A DNA stretch of 64,000 nucleotides from contig JAKFAO010000010.1 of assembly GCA_021527695.1 (NCBI GenBank), positions 868,001 through 932,000 on the forward strand. The letters are read 5' to 3'. The first letter of the stretch is position 1; each line of letters opens with the position of its first letter. The notes below the pieces were generated by a model. That model did no database searches. It saw only the letters and a list, made by a program, of their open reading frames with translations, and was not told the origin of the DNA. Positions 20,968 through 32,030 of the stretch are shown here, piece after piece. Made by a program: the position numbers and the translations under genes. The stretch is from Naematelia aurantialba (Eukaryota; Basidiomycota; Tremellomycetes; Tremellales; Naemateliaceae).

Positions 20968-23373
20968 TCAAGAGAGGAAGAACAAGCCATTCACCAGGAC
21001 CCAACACACCGCCGCCGGCCACGCGACTGCACCGACCTCTCTCCAGCTCTTGACGACCACGCTGTTCCTCGTCTTCCACAACCACCTCAAGAACGCCCTC
21101 AAACGCTCCACGTGTCCTGACCGCACCGGCACCGCCTCGGCCATGTACCCCAACACCGACTTGTCCTTTCCTTGCGCAGCACCAATTATACCACCCGACA
21201 TGCGCGACATTGGCATCGTCACTCTCCGCGTCGCCTGGGGCGGCACCATACCTCCCCCGATCCCAGCCCCCATGCCTCCTCCGGCGACAGTGGACGACGC
21301 AAACGCCGACAAGTTCGATGATGATATCCGCCGTATCGAGCCGGCAAAGGAGGCGTTCACCCCGGGCGTGGTGACGCCGAGACCTGCCGATCCAGGCGTA
21401 GGGAGAGGCAGGAAGTAGGATGTTGGTTCTTGGGTCACGTTGACGACCGCAGGAGTCTGGTGGTCAGACGGTCCGTTCATGTAGATGTAGCTGGACCGCC
21501 TGGAGAGGCTAGGCGTTTCAATTACCGACTCGTCGTCATCTGGCCGGTTGCCCCAGTCGTCGGACGGAAGGATGCGAGGACTGGCATTGGGTGATACGGG
21601 CGCCGACATTGACGAGCGAGCAGCGGTCAGGTAGTCCATCCCGAACGAGGAGAAACGGGACGAGCGGGGAGTGATCTGTGTCATCCCATTTAGATGTTGG
21701 CTCGACTTGCGACTCGGCAGAGTCAGCGGCACTGGACGCTCCGTGACCCTCCGCGCCGAGCTTAGCCCACTAGGCATGCTTTCGACTTCGGGAAACGCGG
21801 GACTCAGTCGTCCTTTCAGCTCCCCGGGATGTCCCATCTTCCACCGCTGATATGCCGAGAAGATGTTCGTGCCGAGAAGGTATAGAACAGTCAGGATCGC
21901 CAGAGGGATGTACACGCGGTAGTAGACGCCCATCTGATCGGGGAGGAAGCATGGTCGATCGGCATGAGAGGGATGGATCGGGTCAGTCGGAGGCACGAGG
22001 GAAAGGAGCTGAAAGCCGGGCCGCTTAATGCCGGCAGATGAGGAGAACGACTTGATCGTCACTTCGCGTACCCCATTGGAATGCGTATGGTCGCAGTAAT
22101 CGTGGTCGTCCCCACTGTAGCACATCAGCCGGCTAACCCCCACATAGAGCTGGGCGGTGAGCCTTACCTGAAGACAATGCTTGGTCCCAGCACTTCCAGC
22201 AAGAACCGCGACGTTTCGCTGCCCAACAAATTCTGATACCCAGGACCCGCCCCTTTAAGTATTCGTCCTCTCTCTCGCAGCGGTCCACATTTTGCTGCTT
22301 CTGCCCGCGCCAGCGGTATATGCGATATAAGTATCCTCGGCCCGGGTGGCGGGTCTGATTATCTCAGCATGCAGTGCGCGACGCTAAAAGCAATGGCAAC
22401 TCACCATCTCCGAGACCCTTGACAAACTCGATAACGCCGCCTCCCACGCCATCCCACTCGCCGAACTGCATCTCCGCAGCATACCGCCTATAATCCTCCT
22501 CCACCAGCCCCACTGCATCAAGCAGGATGAGACTGTGGTTCGCTATTGTTAAGATGGCATTGGGAGGCGAAAAGTGCCGTGCGTAACGGTCTCTTGCATG
22601 AGGAGAGAAGAGGCGATTCGGACCCAGGGGCAGATCGTGGTTCCCTGGGACAAAGTGCATGGGTATAGACTCGGGCATCTGGAAGATCGAGTGGAACAGG
22701 TCGTAATATTCTTCGTATCTGTCCGGCGATCAGTTCCCTTTGATCCTTTAGGCGAGAACAGGGACTTGGGGACTGACTCGGCATCACTCATGACTCCTCT
22801 TCCCCAATCCAGCATGTCCCCAACAACGATGACCGCATCCACCCTTCCTAAGCGCATGACCACATTCCAACTCTTGCGCATGAACAGCTCATCCATGCCC
22901 TGCTTCAGAAAGTTGACCCACGGCCGGCTATCGGCAGGATACGACAAGCGGGGATGAGGCACATGTGGATCGGCGATAAGGACGACGTGGGTTGGGCGAA
23001 CATTTGATCCTCTAGGGACCTGCCGCCGTAAGAGTTCGGCATCTGGAAACTTGCAGGAAGACAAGGAGCTAAAGAACTGCAGGCATTCGTCAGTTGGTGG
23101 TGCTGCAACCCATCTGCGCTCGGTCGCTTACCTCTCCGACCTACGACAGACAGTCAGCGGAGATCGGCATAGGCAGGGCAAGGAGATAAGAAGACGGATA
23201 GCCAGACCCACCTCGTACCAAACGACCAGGACGACCCAGCCAAAGCGCAACGCGAGCAGCTGGGTGGCTCGTGACTTGAGGCCCGACCTGCGCGCGCGAG
23301 CACCGCCTGTCAAGGAGCCCGGCCCCACAGCGTACGAATGACCATTGGGCGACCGGGTTCGGGGCGAGCCCAT
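20968..23373 (-). CDS. CDC1/TED1/PGAP5-type metallophosphoesterase of GPI-anchor remodelling
   Basis: Calcineurin-like phosphoesterase of the ER/Golgi membrane; family members remove ethanolamine phosphate from GPI-anchor mannose. Metal motifs in order: LIADPHVPHP (DxH), VVGDMLDWGRG (GDxxD), HFVPGNHDLPLG (GNHD), LISHIPLAR, then GPGYQNLLGS and FSGDDHDYCDHTH, a PGAP5/Ted1 signature. An N-terminal span (LRFGWVVLVVWYE), a mid-C-terminal span (VYIPLAILTVLYLLG) and a last span (VAWPAAVCWVLVNGLFFL) frame a long Ser-rich cytosolic loop. A 9-nt exon (GTCGGAGAG) joins the WYE and FFSSLSSC segments. I set the start at 23373 (MGSPRTRSPNG). The CDC1 and TED1 branches cannot be separated here. Confidence 0.9.
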
Positions 23374-24235
23374 AGATATGCACACGTCGACTGCAACGTG
23401 GAAATTTGCGCCGAATACTGCTCTGCGAAAGTGAGATCCTGTGCGGTAGGGCCGCGCGAACCACGATGCTCGCGATCTGCAACAGAGGACGGAAGAGCAG
23501 TCGGGGCGGTCCAGCCGGAGTTCGCTGCCTACTAATACTGTTAGTTGTGGGTGAAGGGTGGTGCTCTCCGTGGCGATGTAGAAAGACCAGGGTAATCGCG
23601 ATTCGAAAACAAGCCAGCGCGTCACAAGAATAGGCTCCTTGGGGGTGATTTACGCCTAAAAGTTGGGTGCAAAGGCGGGGCAATTTGGTGCGTGCGCCTA
23701 AATAACAATTCATTACAGTATAGGCGTGCCAACCATATTCCCGAAATCCCGCTTTCTTTACACCACGCGTGGCGAATGTGGTCCCAGAGCGAGGGAGGAG
23801 AGGGGAATGACGTACCCGACGAATCACAGTGACGCCGCCCGCGACACTGCGCCTCTCTTGGACACACTACTTTTGATTTCTCTCTTCTCATCCACATTCA
23901 CCCGTTCCTCTACTCGCCAACTCCATCTTCTGCTTCTAGCAACAGCTAAACACACACAGATCCTCGTACAAGGTGAGTGGGCTGTCCAGGTTCGGGTGAT
24001 GGCGATTCGGCTGGGTCGTGTGATAAGCGACGGGGCGACGTTATCGCGTCCTGTATCCCAGCTTCCTCAGCATGTTATCGCAGCCTCTTAACACTGGCTC
24101 GAGCGGCAAGGGTGTGCCAACCCGTCTAGCCGTCTCGATCATCACGTTCATGTCATGAACTGCCTGTTTAGCTTTCCTGTTGCGAAATCGGGGAATGACG
24201 ATGTAGAGAATCGCTGACATTGAGCGACTCTTCAG
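23374..24235. promoter_or_regulatory. Divergent region between TED1 and YOP1, with a probable YOP1 5'-UTR intron
   Basis: A donor-like GTGAGT at about 23972 (after CTCGTACAAG) and an acceptor TTCAG directly before the YOP1 ATG suggest a leader intron of about 264 nt. The remaining frames look non-coding. Confidence 0.5.
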
Positions 24236-25244
24236 ATGTCCGCTCAGTCTCAGCAAATCAAGCAAAACTTCCTCAACCACCCGTACACCAAGCAGGCGTC
24301 GCAATTCGCCTCTGGCCAGGTCGGTGCTCTCGATGCTGAGGTATGTCCCATCTTGGGCTATGAGCTGGCCCGCGACCTCCAGCGAGGCACTTCGTGCTGA
24401 CGTGGCATGCGTCAGCTTAACAAGTACCCCGTGTTGCGTGACCTTGAGGCCAAGACTCGCATCCCCAAGGCATACGGTGTCATTGGTCTCGGGTCCTCGT
24501 GCGTTCACATCCAGCTCACGTGGAGGCAGAGTGGAGGACTGATGTAAGCAGTGCGGTCGTGTTGATCTTCTTCAACATGCTTGGCCTGGCCCAGCCCATG
24601 TCCAACCTAATTGGTTGGGTATTGCCTGCCTACCTGTCGATCCAGGCCATTGAGTCGCCCGGCACCAACGACGACAAGCAGTGGCTGACCTACTGGGTGA
24701 GCCCTTTAGTCTACCGCCACATCGCGCAGTTTCGCTAACAGCGAGCAGGTCGTGTTCGGTCTCCTCAATCTCGCCGAGTCGATGGGTCTCCGCGCCATCC
24801 TCTACTGGGTCCCCATGTACTTTGTCTTCAAGACTCTCGCGACCGTCTGGCGTAAGTCTATCCTGCCCATATAAACCATTTCGACCGCATCAACATACCT
24901 ACCTCTGTGAGAACCTCGGATAGAGGCTGACTAGCACAGTCATGCTCCCTGCGACCCGCGGCGCCGAGACCCTGTACTACCATGTCGTGCGCCCGCTCGT
25001 TGGCAACATCAGCAAGAAGGCGCAGGCATCCACCGGCAGCGCCAACCCCTTCACCAAGGAACAGCCGTCCGGTTTCAGCATGGCGGGCACCACTGCCCCC
25101 TCAAGCTTTGAGCGTGAGTTTCGGGTAATCATCCCTTTTCTTTGCATTACCGGCGGCTGCGTTGCGATACACTTCCTATCCTTCCAGAGATGTGGCTCGC
25201 TTGATGCAGGACTGACATGAGTCGCAGACGAGAAGACGCTCTAA
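24236..25244 (+). CDS. YOP1: YOP1, REEP/DP1/HVA22 ER membrane-shaping protein
   Basis: Reticulon-like hairpin protein that bends and stabilises ER tubules. Start [20 protein letters not shown]. The TB2/DP1/HVA22 domain includes [20 protein letters not shown], a hydrophobic hairpin ([20 protein letters not shown]), [37 protein letters not shown] and [20 protein letters not shown]; then [18 protein letters not shown] and a short tail ending FEHEKTL. Six exons; all joins keep frame and family sequence. It converges on MTD1 across 1.2 kb of repeats. Confidence 0.97.
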
Positions 25245-25535
25245 ATGCCTGACAGCGCCCCTTGCTTCAGCTTGCGTGTCCCCTTAATCCACTCGACCAT
25301 ACTCGTTCTACCTCGACTCGGCTCGCGTAACGAACATCCTAACGTACACGATCCGGACTAGCGACGAACGACCTTTATTTCGCTGTTTACTTTTTCTCCC
25401 TTCGCCCTGCTTTTTGAGAATGACGTGTTTGGAGGACGAAGTGATTTTGTGATTTCGTGGTCGTGACGGGGGATAGAATGTGGATGCAATGAATGTCGTA
25501 GGATGCTATTGGCGAGCTGCTTGGCAGCTGGCTTG

Positions 25536-25735
25536 ACATGACCAGACGCGACCAGACGTGACCAGTCGTGACCAGACGTGACCAGACGTGACCAGTCGTG
25601 ACCAGACGTGACCAGACGTGACCAGACGTGACCAGACGTGACCAGACGGATGACCAGTCGACATGATCAGTCGACATGACCGGGCGACATGATCAGACGA
25701 CATGACCAGATGACGTGGTCAGACGGCATGATCAG
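25536..25735. repeat. 10-bp GACCAGACGT minisatellite
   Basis: About 11 near-perfect copies of GACCAGACGT/GACCAGTCGT to about 25650, then a degenerate part with CATGACCAG and CATGATCAG variants. It lies in the YOP1-MTD1 3'-to-3' spacer. Confidence 0.96.
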
Positions 25736-26084
25736 ACATGACCGCACGAAACGGTTTCGAGAATCAACGAAACATGTGCGCAAAATGGGCTGCATTATTT
25801 TCAGTAGTGGCTGATATGTTTTTACCAACTCTGAGACAGTCTCCACAAGAGTAAATTCGAATATTCAGGAAACTATCGCGTGATGTGGATTCCGGCTGGC
25901 TCTCTCTCAGGTGGTGCAGACTTGGCGGGGACGAGTAGCCTCGCGTCGGGATATGTCAGTGACGGAATTGGGCTACTAGGCTGCCACTGAAGCTGTGGAG
26001 CGGTTCGACAAGTGGACAAGACCTGCGCGTGGCGTGGAGACGTAAAGTACATTACATCTAGGACGAGGTGTACGGTACCAGTAC

Positions 26085-26300
26085 AAGATGGCGGTGATAG
26101 ATGTGATGGTGATGGATGTGATTGAAGTGGTAGAGGTGACGAAGGTATAGAAGTGACGGTGGTAGAGGTGACGAAGGTTGTAGAAGTGACGGTGATAGAG
26201 GTGACGAAGGTTGTAGAAGTGACGATGATAGATGTGACGAAGGCTATAGAAGTGACGGTGATAGATGGAAGTGGTAGAGGTGACGAAGGTTAGAGAAGTC
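26085..26300. repeat. Degenerate GAGGTGACGAAGG-type tandem repeat
   Basis: Repeats of about 33 bp and shorter built from GAGGTGACGAAGGTTGTAG and AAGTGACGGTGATAG. Purine-rich on the plus strand. Same 3'-to-3' spacer as the GACCAGACGT array. Confidence 0.92.
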
Positions 26301-26469
26301 AGGTGATGGCGCGATAGAGGTGATAGAGATGACGACGGCGATCGAGGCGACGAGGACAAAGGCAAAGTTGGGGTGGTGATGGTGAGGCTCAGAAGAGCGA
26401 TTCTGATATTTGTCTCTCCACGTCGCGGTACGTGCACAGTCGCAGTCTGTCGCCGTCAGCGCTCGTTTC

Positions 26470-28404
26470 TCATAGTTGAGTCCATTCCGTCTCTTCCATC
26501 ACGTCGTAGCTGGTAGCCGTAGGAACAGACGGTGGCAGCAGCCGTAGGAAAAGACGGTGGCAGTAGCCGTAGGAAAAGACGGTGGCAGTAGCCGTAGGAA
26601 CAGACGGTGGCAGCAGCAGTAGGAAATGACGGTGGCAGCAGCAGTAGGAAATCCGGTGGCAGCAGCAGTAGGTTACGGTGGCAGTAGCCGAGGCAGAAGC
26701 AGGACAGGATAGAAGGGAGACGAGGTAACCAAGACACGCTACTCACAGGTTGCGCTGGAGCATGGCGATGGTCATGACGCCGACGCTGGGGACGTAGATG
26801 CTTGCCTAGAAGGCGTCAGTGACATGGGCACGTTACATCGCTCGGTCCTGTGCGTCCACTCCTCCATTTCCTCCCACTTCCTTCTTCCTTCTGGCCTTCT
26901 CTCCTTCCCTTGCCTTCTCTTCCCTTCCCTCCCGCCTACTACTTCCCTTCTTCTTCCTTTCCTCTTGACCCGACTCCAATGCCCACTCTGCAAACGAGGA
27001 GGAACGAAACCACACTCACCCGGTCCCGCACATCCGCCTCAAAGTTCTTCTCCCCCGCCACATTGACACACACACACCCGTCCTTCAGCGCCCGCGTAGG
27101 GACCTTGTAGCTCGCCACCGGGACGGCGGAGATGACCACGTCTGAGATCTTCAGGCAGTCTTCGAGCGTCGTGGAGGCGTCTAGGGGGGTCGAGACGTGG
27201 TGCGGGTTGTACTTGGACGTAGCGGGGGAGGTCGAGGGGCGTTTGGAGAATTCCACGATTGCTACGAGGTGTCAGCGATCAGCGGCTGCTTGCGATCGCT
27301 GGCGATGGTGTGTAGCTCGCGATAGAACAGACTAGCACGGGCGGACGTTCAGATGCCAGACGCACAATCAATGTCCACGCTCAGCACCCGTGCCCCGTCG
27401 TTCGCCAGCAACGCAGCCAACGGACGCCCAACCACCTCGGACCGATTGATCACAGTCACGACCTTTCCCCTCGCGCGGTCCCCGTACGCCAGCAGCGAGT
27501 TGTACACGCCGATATGCTCGAGGACCTTGACGATCGCCAGGGGCGTGCACGGGAGGACAGACTTGACGGTGCCTGGCGGGGTGGGGTCGGTCGCCCCGAT
27601 GGTAGACGAGGCAGGTTGGGATTTGGAGGCCAGAGGAGTCGGGAGGTGGGATTCTGGCGGCGGTCGCAGGGTCGTGGGGTTGATGAAGCGGATACTACGG
27701 ACGCTCAGCGCGGTCTGGTGGTCTTGGTAGCTTGTGAAAGGCTACTCAGGAAGGAAGGGATGCAGAGAGGGGGCTCACTTGTGGTACAGGTTGAACAGGA
27801 ATTGGTGGTTCAGCCCCTCGACGTCTTTCTGGGGCGAGACCACCGACTGCAGGTACTGGTCCTACACCAGGCATCAGGGCGCGTCCCGTCGCCTTCCAGA
27901 GCTGCTCACTCACCTGGCGCCCCCCATAGATGGGGTAGTAGACCATGATCCCGTCCACATCCGCGTCGTCGTTCGCCTGCCCTCGCATCAGCGCCTGCAA
28001 CTCCCAGCTGCCCGCATCAACACTCCGCTGTGACTGACCTCCAGAATGGCCTCTTCGACACCGATACCAACGCCGTCCCCGTCCATGCCAGCGCGCGCGT
28101 CGCCCACTAGCCGCAGTTCAAAGTCGATGCCAATCGTCTCGCAGGCCTTTTTCGTAAACTAACCCGTCAGTCGACACGCCACAAACAGCCAGAGACGGAA
28201 ATGGTGGTAGACAAGACGAGCGACGATTCCAGCACCGCTCACCTCGGCATAGGTGCGCGCGTCCTCCTTGGCCGTCGCGAGGATACCGACGAGCTGCGGC
28301 GCTCGCTTGGCGAATCGTTCCGACGCCAGCGTCGCGATGAGCTCGGTCTTGAACGGCACATGCACCTTGGAGGCCGTGACTAGTAACCCTTGGGGAGCGG
28401 ACAT
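26470..28404 (-). CDS. MTD1: MTD1, NAD-dependent methylenetetrahydrofolate dehydrogenase
   Basis: Cytosolic one-carbon enzyme that oxidises 5,10-methylene-THF to methenyl-THF with NAD+. Start MSAPQGLLVTASKVHVPF (28404). It has KEDARTYAE followed by FTKKACETIGIDFELR, the substrate-site block DADVDGIMVYYPIYGGRQDQ, KDVEGLNHQFLFNLY, and the cofactor region KVVTVINRSEVVGRPLAALL, AKVL-type LSVDID, DVVISAVPV and CVCVNVAGEKNF. The length and YYPIYGGRQDQ match monofunctional yeast Mtd1 rather than the trifunctional Ade3 type. A last exon near 26513 ends NLYDVMEETEWTQL; it is separated by an intron filled with a 25-bp repeat and is inferred from splice signals and frame. Confidence 0.94.
26515..26690. 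repeat. 25-bp minisatellite in the last MTD1 intron
   Basis: About seven copies of ACGGTGGCAGCAGCCGTAGG plus AAAAG, with variants. The MTD1 sense strand is pyrimidine-richer (CTTTTCCTACGGCTACTGCC). Confidence 0.94.
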
Positions 28405-29092
28405 GGTCTTTGACGAGACTCGTACCAACCAGCCCTCGCAAGGTAGCCTTTCGTCTCACTCTGCTCTCTCACCGACTTTTTTTTTGATTTCAGGCTGTAA
28501 AAACAAAAATTGCTTCCGCTGCACGTTGCCCTTGAGTCACGTGACTAGTCCGGAAATGTCCGAGCCGTACAGGGCCCGACTAGAAAATCGTCCCACTATT
28601 TTTTTCTGCCGCCGTCTCCGGGGACGACGTCTGCAGCTTGGCCCCCCTCTTTTTTTTTTTTTTTTCCTTCCTTCCTGGCGGGGCTTTCGTCTCTGTCCTG
28701 ATTGTCATCTACTCCACAGCCATTCACCCACACTACGACGCTCTAGTCTGACCACTGAACCACCGTCGTTTCGAGTGCTCGCTGTCGATTCAGAGGGGAG
28801 AGATCAGACGATACCACACAGCAATCGGTCCACCTGCTGGAGCTGGCTCGTGAGAAATCAAGAAAAGAGCCGACCGGCGCGTCCCCCCCCCCGCAAACAC
28901 GATCGTTGCCAGCTCTGCTTTTCCGTGTCGAGCACAAAGGGAGTGCTGAGACACGACGAGCAGTGAGTCGATGCCCTTGGCTGTGGCTGCGCCTTGTGCA
29001 GATGCATGGGTAGACAAGTAGCTGACCATGGCCAGGCGCGTCTTGACAATTGGTCGTATCGCGCTCCACAGCGACAATAATACTCTGGCACG
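28405..29092. promoter_or_regulatory. Divergent promoter region of MTD1 and ERG5
   Basis: 688 bp between opposite start codons. It contains a 16-T tract at 28650-28665, a shorter T tract near 28477 and a CACGTG at about 28539, poly(dT)-type elements common in fungal promoters. No sterol-response element could be assigned with confidence. Confidence 0.55.
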
Positions 29093-31576
29093 ATGGATCG
29101 GTTCGGCGCATCGCAGACAATCCTCCGGCCGACGTCGGTCGACTTGACGGCCGTCAAGGCCTGGGGTCTCGACGGGCTCAGCCATGCCAAGTTCAGCTTT
29201 GACGGGTGAGTCGTTCACTCGCACCAACAACCACAACAATAACAACAATAACAACAATAACAATCGTCCGGTCTCGCCCGCGTCCTGCCTTCCTGCTTAT
29301 GCTTGTTCTGCTTCTTCCTTCCTCGCCCGGACGGTCGGCGGCTGCTGATTCCACGTAGCAAGACCACCGCGGCGACGGTGCTCACGGTCGTGCTCACCCT
29401 GCTCTTGCTGGAGCAGATTGTGTACCGCACCAAGAAGGCCGATTTGCCCGGCGCGAAATGGACCATCCCCATCATCGGCAAGTTTGCAGACTCGCTCAAC
29501 CCGACGCTGGCGAATTACAAGGCCCAGTGGAACTCGGGCCCGCTCAGTGCTGTCTCGGTTTTCAACATGTGCGTGCTGCCCTGCTAGCAAGCTACCCTCC
29601 TAGGCTCCCCTTCCCTGCTCCCCGTCTCCTTTCAGGCTTAGAGCAGAAGCTGACAATCGCAGTTTCATCGTCATCGGCTCGTCCAACGAGATGGCTCGCA
29701 AGATCCTCAACTCTCCCAACCACGCCGAACCGTGCTTGGTGCAGAGCGCGCCCAAGGTCCTCTTGCCCGACAACTGGGTGTTCCTGCACGGCAAGCCGCA
29801 CGCCGATTACCGCAAAGCCCTCAACGTGCTGTTCACCAAGCAGGCGCTCAGGTAAGCCGCCCGATCCCCGTGCATGCAGGAGGAAGTTCTTGCTGACTCG
29901 CCTGTAGCTCGTACCTCCCGATCCAGGAGAAGATCTACCGCGACTACTTCCAGAAGTGGATGAACGACCCGGCCGGACACAAGCCGTACATGATGGAAAT
30001 GCGGGACCTCAACATGGAGACGTCGTTGTCGGTCTTTATCGGGCCATATGTGTCTGAGCAGCAGAAGAAGGAGATCAACGACAAGTACTGGCTCATCACT
30101 GTGGCGCTCGAGCTCGTCAACTTTCCTCTCGCGATCCCCGGCACCAAGGTGTACAATGCGATTCAGGCGCGAAAGGCCGTGATGAAGTACTTGACGGCGG
30201 CGTCGGCGGCGTCGAAAGCCCGCATGGCGGACGGCGCGAATGAGCCCGAGTGCCTGCTGGACCAGTGGACGCGCGCGATGGTGCAGTCCCGCGCGGGCGG
30301 CCAGGTCGATGGCGATGGCGAGCAGGCGCGTCTGCTCTCGCGCGAATACTCGGACCACGAGATCGCCATGGTCGTGCTCAGCTTCTTGTTTGCAAGCCAG
30401 GACGCCATGTCCAGCGCCATCGTGTATGCCTTCCAGCTGGCGGCGGACCGCCCCGACAAGCTCGCCAAAATCAGAGAGGAGCAGTACCGTATCCGCGGCA
30501 ATGACCTCGCGGCGCCACTCACCCTCGACCTCCTGGACGATATGGTCTACACCCGCGCGACCATCAAGGAAGTACTCCGTCTCTACCCACCCGTCATCAT
30601 GGTGAGTCCTGCTGCTTTCTCCACAGATTCTCCTCTCCACCGAGGCTCTCCTCTCCACCGATTCTTCTCTCCGCCGAAGTTCTCCTCTCCACCGAGGTTC
30701 TCTCCACCCAAGTTCTCTCCACCCAAGTTCTCTCCACCCAAGTTCTCTCCACCCAAGTTCTCTCCACCCAAGTTCTCTCCACCCAAGTTCTCTCCACCCA
30801 AGTTCTCTCCACCCAAGTTCTCTCCACCCAAGTTCTCTCCACCGAGGTCGAGAGACCCGAGTCCCGCTGACACGCTCCAGGTCCCGTACACTGCCAAAAA
30901 GGCCTTCCCCATCTCTCCAGACTACACCGTGCCAAAGGGAGCAATGGTCATTCCTGCCTTCTGGAACTCGCTGCACGACGAAACCGTCTACCCTGAGCCG
31001 GACGAGTTCTTGCCTGAGCGGTGGCTGCCCCAGCCGGATGGCAGTGAGCCGCTCGCGGACAGCAAGCCGCAGAATTACCTCGTCTGGGGCTCGGGGCCGC
31101 ACAAGGTGAGTCGGGTTTCTACCCATTCCTAGTTGGATCTTTCTCGTACGGAATGATTTTGCTGGAGTCTTTCCTTTGTGCGAGTCATTGCGTTCTGGAA
31201 TCATTTGTTTTCAATTTACCCGTCATCATCTATCTTTCTGTCTCTACCCACCTCATCTCTCTGTTCTGGATCTGTCTATGCCGGATCTGTCTGTTCGGGC
31301 TCATCTAGTGTGGAAATGACGTTGGGCTGACCACCTCAGTGCATCGGCGGGCAGTACGCATCGATGCACCTCGCGGCGACGCTCGGTACGGCGTCGGTGC
31401 TGATGGACTGGGACCACGAGCGGACTCCGCTGTCTGATGAAGTCAAAGTCATTGCTGCGTGAGTCGCCCGTCGCCTTGTGTCACGGCTCGCCGAGGTCGA
31501 ACGCTGATACTCGAGCAGGATCTTCCCCAAAGACGAGTGTCGGTTGAAGTTCACCCCGCGCGCCCCACCATCATGA
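29093..31576 (+). CDS. ERG5: ERG5/CYP61, sterol C-22 desaturase (cytochrome P450)
   Basis: ER P450 that introduces the C22-C23 double bond late in ergosterol synthesis. Eight exons; the spliced product is about 520 residues. Membrane anchor TAATVLTVVLTLLLLEQIVY, then LPGAKWTIPIIGKFADSLNP and NWVFLHGKPHADYRKALNVL (both ERG5-like). The I helix is FLFASQDAMSSAIVYAF, the ExxR motif lies in KEVLRLYPPVIM, followed by PYTAKKAFPISPDYTVPKGA, and the heme loop is WGSGPHKCIGGQYAS. The heme Cys codon is the first codon of the exon at 31340. The 30602-30880 intron is a 15-bp minisatellite. These features fit CYP61 better than CYP51. Confidence 0.93.
29221..29262 (+). repeat. AACAATAACAA microsatellite in the first ERG5 intron
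   Basis: Short A/C-rich AACAAT repeats within the 29206-29358 intron. Confidence 0.85.
30650..30845 (+). repeat. 15-bp CCACCCAAGTTCTCT minisatellite in an ERG5 intron
   Basis: About 10 near-perfect copies of CCACCCAAGTTCTCT preceded by diverged CCACCGAGGTTCTCC copies, together filling most of a 279-nt intron. Pyrimidine-rich on the sense strand. The frame happens to stay open through the array, so a careless model would translate it as KFSPP repeats. Confidence 0.97.
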
Positions 31577-32030
31577 GCTCTGGCCCTTTCGAGGGGGCAG
31601 CATTGAACGACGATGGCTAGACGATGGCTAGAGGCCAAGTACACACCCACCAATTGACGACGAATCAGATATCCTTAATTCGCATTCCGCGCCAGCCGCA
31701 GAGGCTAGAACCACCCTCTCCCACGTTTATGAATTCTCCACACACTTTCGAACTTTTCGCTATTCCACAGATAGCCCGATGTCGCGGATGTAATGTCGCG
31801 TAGCGCTGCCGGCGACTGTCGGAGGGGACTTTGGTTTCATAGAAGGATGCAAATGCTGCAGTTGCGGTTGGGTGCCACGCGATGGCTGCTCTGTGGTTCA
31901 GTCGTGCAGTATACTGGTTTTGAGAGTGGAGGTGTTGCTGGCTCAGGCACCGTTTCAGACGGCGTCTGTTGAGGTGTTCGTTTTTGCTTTCGCTTTCATT
32001 GCTTTGCAAGTACAGTCTACACTGGGCAAG
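31577..32030 (+). promoter_or_regulatory. ERG5-CZIB spacer
   Basis: 454 bp holding the ERG5 3' end and the CZIB promoter; no gene or clear TATA element recognised. Confidence 0.45.

Larger units (their letters stand above)
25245..26469. other. Convergent spacer between YOP1 and MTD1
   Basis: 1.2 kb containing two unrelated minisatellites and no recognised gene. Confidence 0.65.

Noticed and set aside
30583..30944. Minus-strand GGENLGGEN and TWVERTWVER frames, and a KFSPPKFSPP insertion on the plus strand
   Set aside because: All are the 15-bp repeat in an ERG5 intron with good donor (30602) and acceptor (30880) signals; ERG5 family sequence resumes after splicing.
29807..31204. 465-codon minus-strand frame
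   Set aside because: Antisense shadow of ERG5 exons plus the intron repeat.
29093..31576. CYP51/ERG11 as the identity of the P450
   Set aside because: The anchor, FLFASQDA I-helix and PYTAKKAFPISPDY region fit CYP61/ERG5 rather than CYP51.
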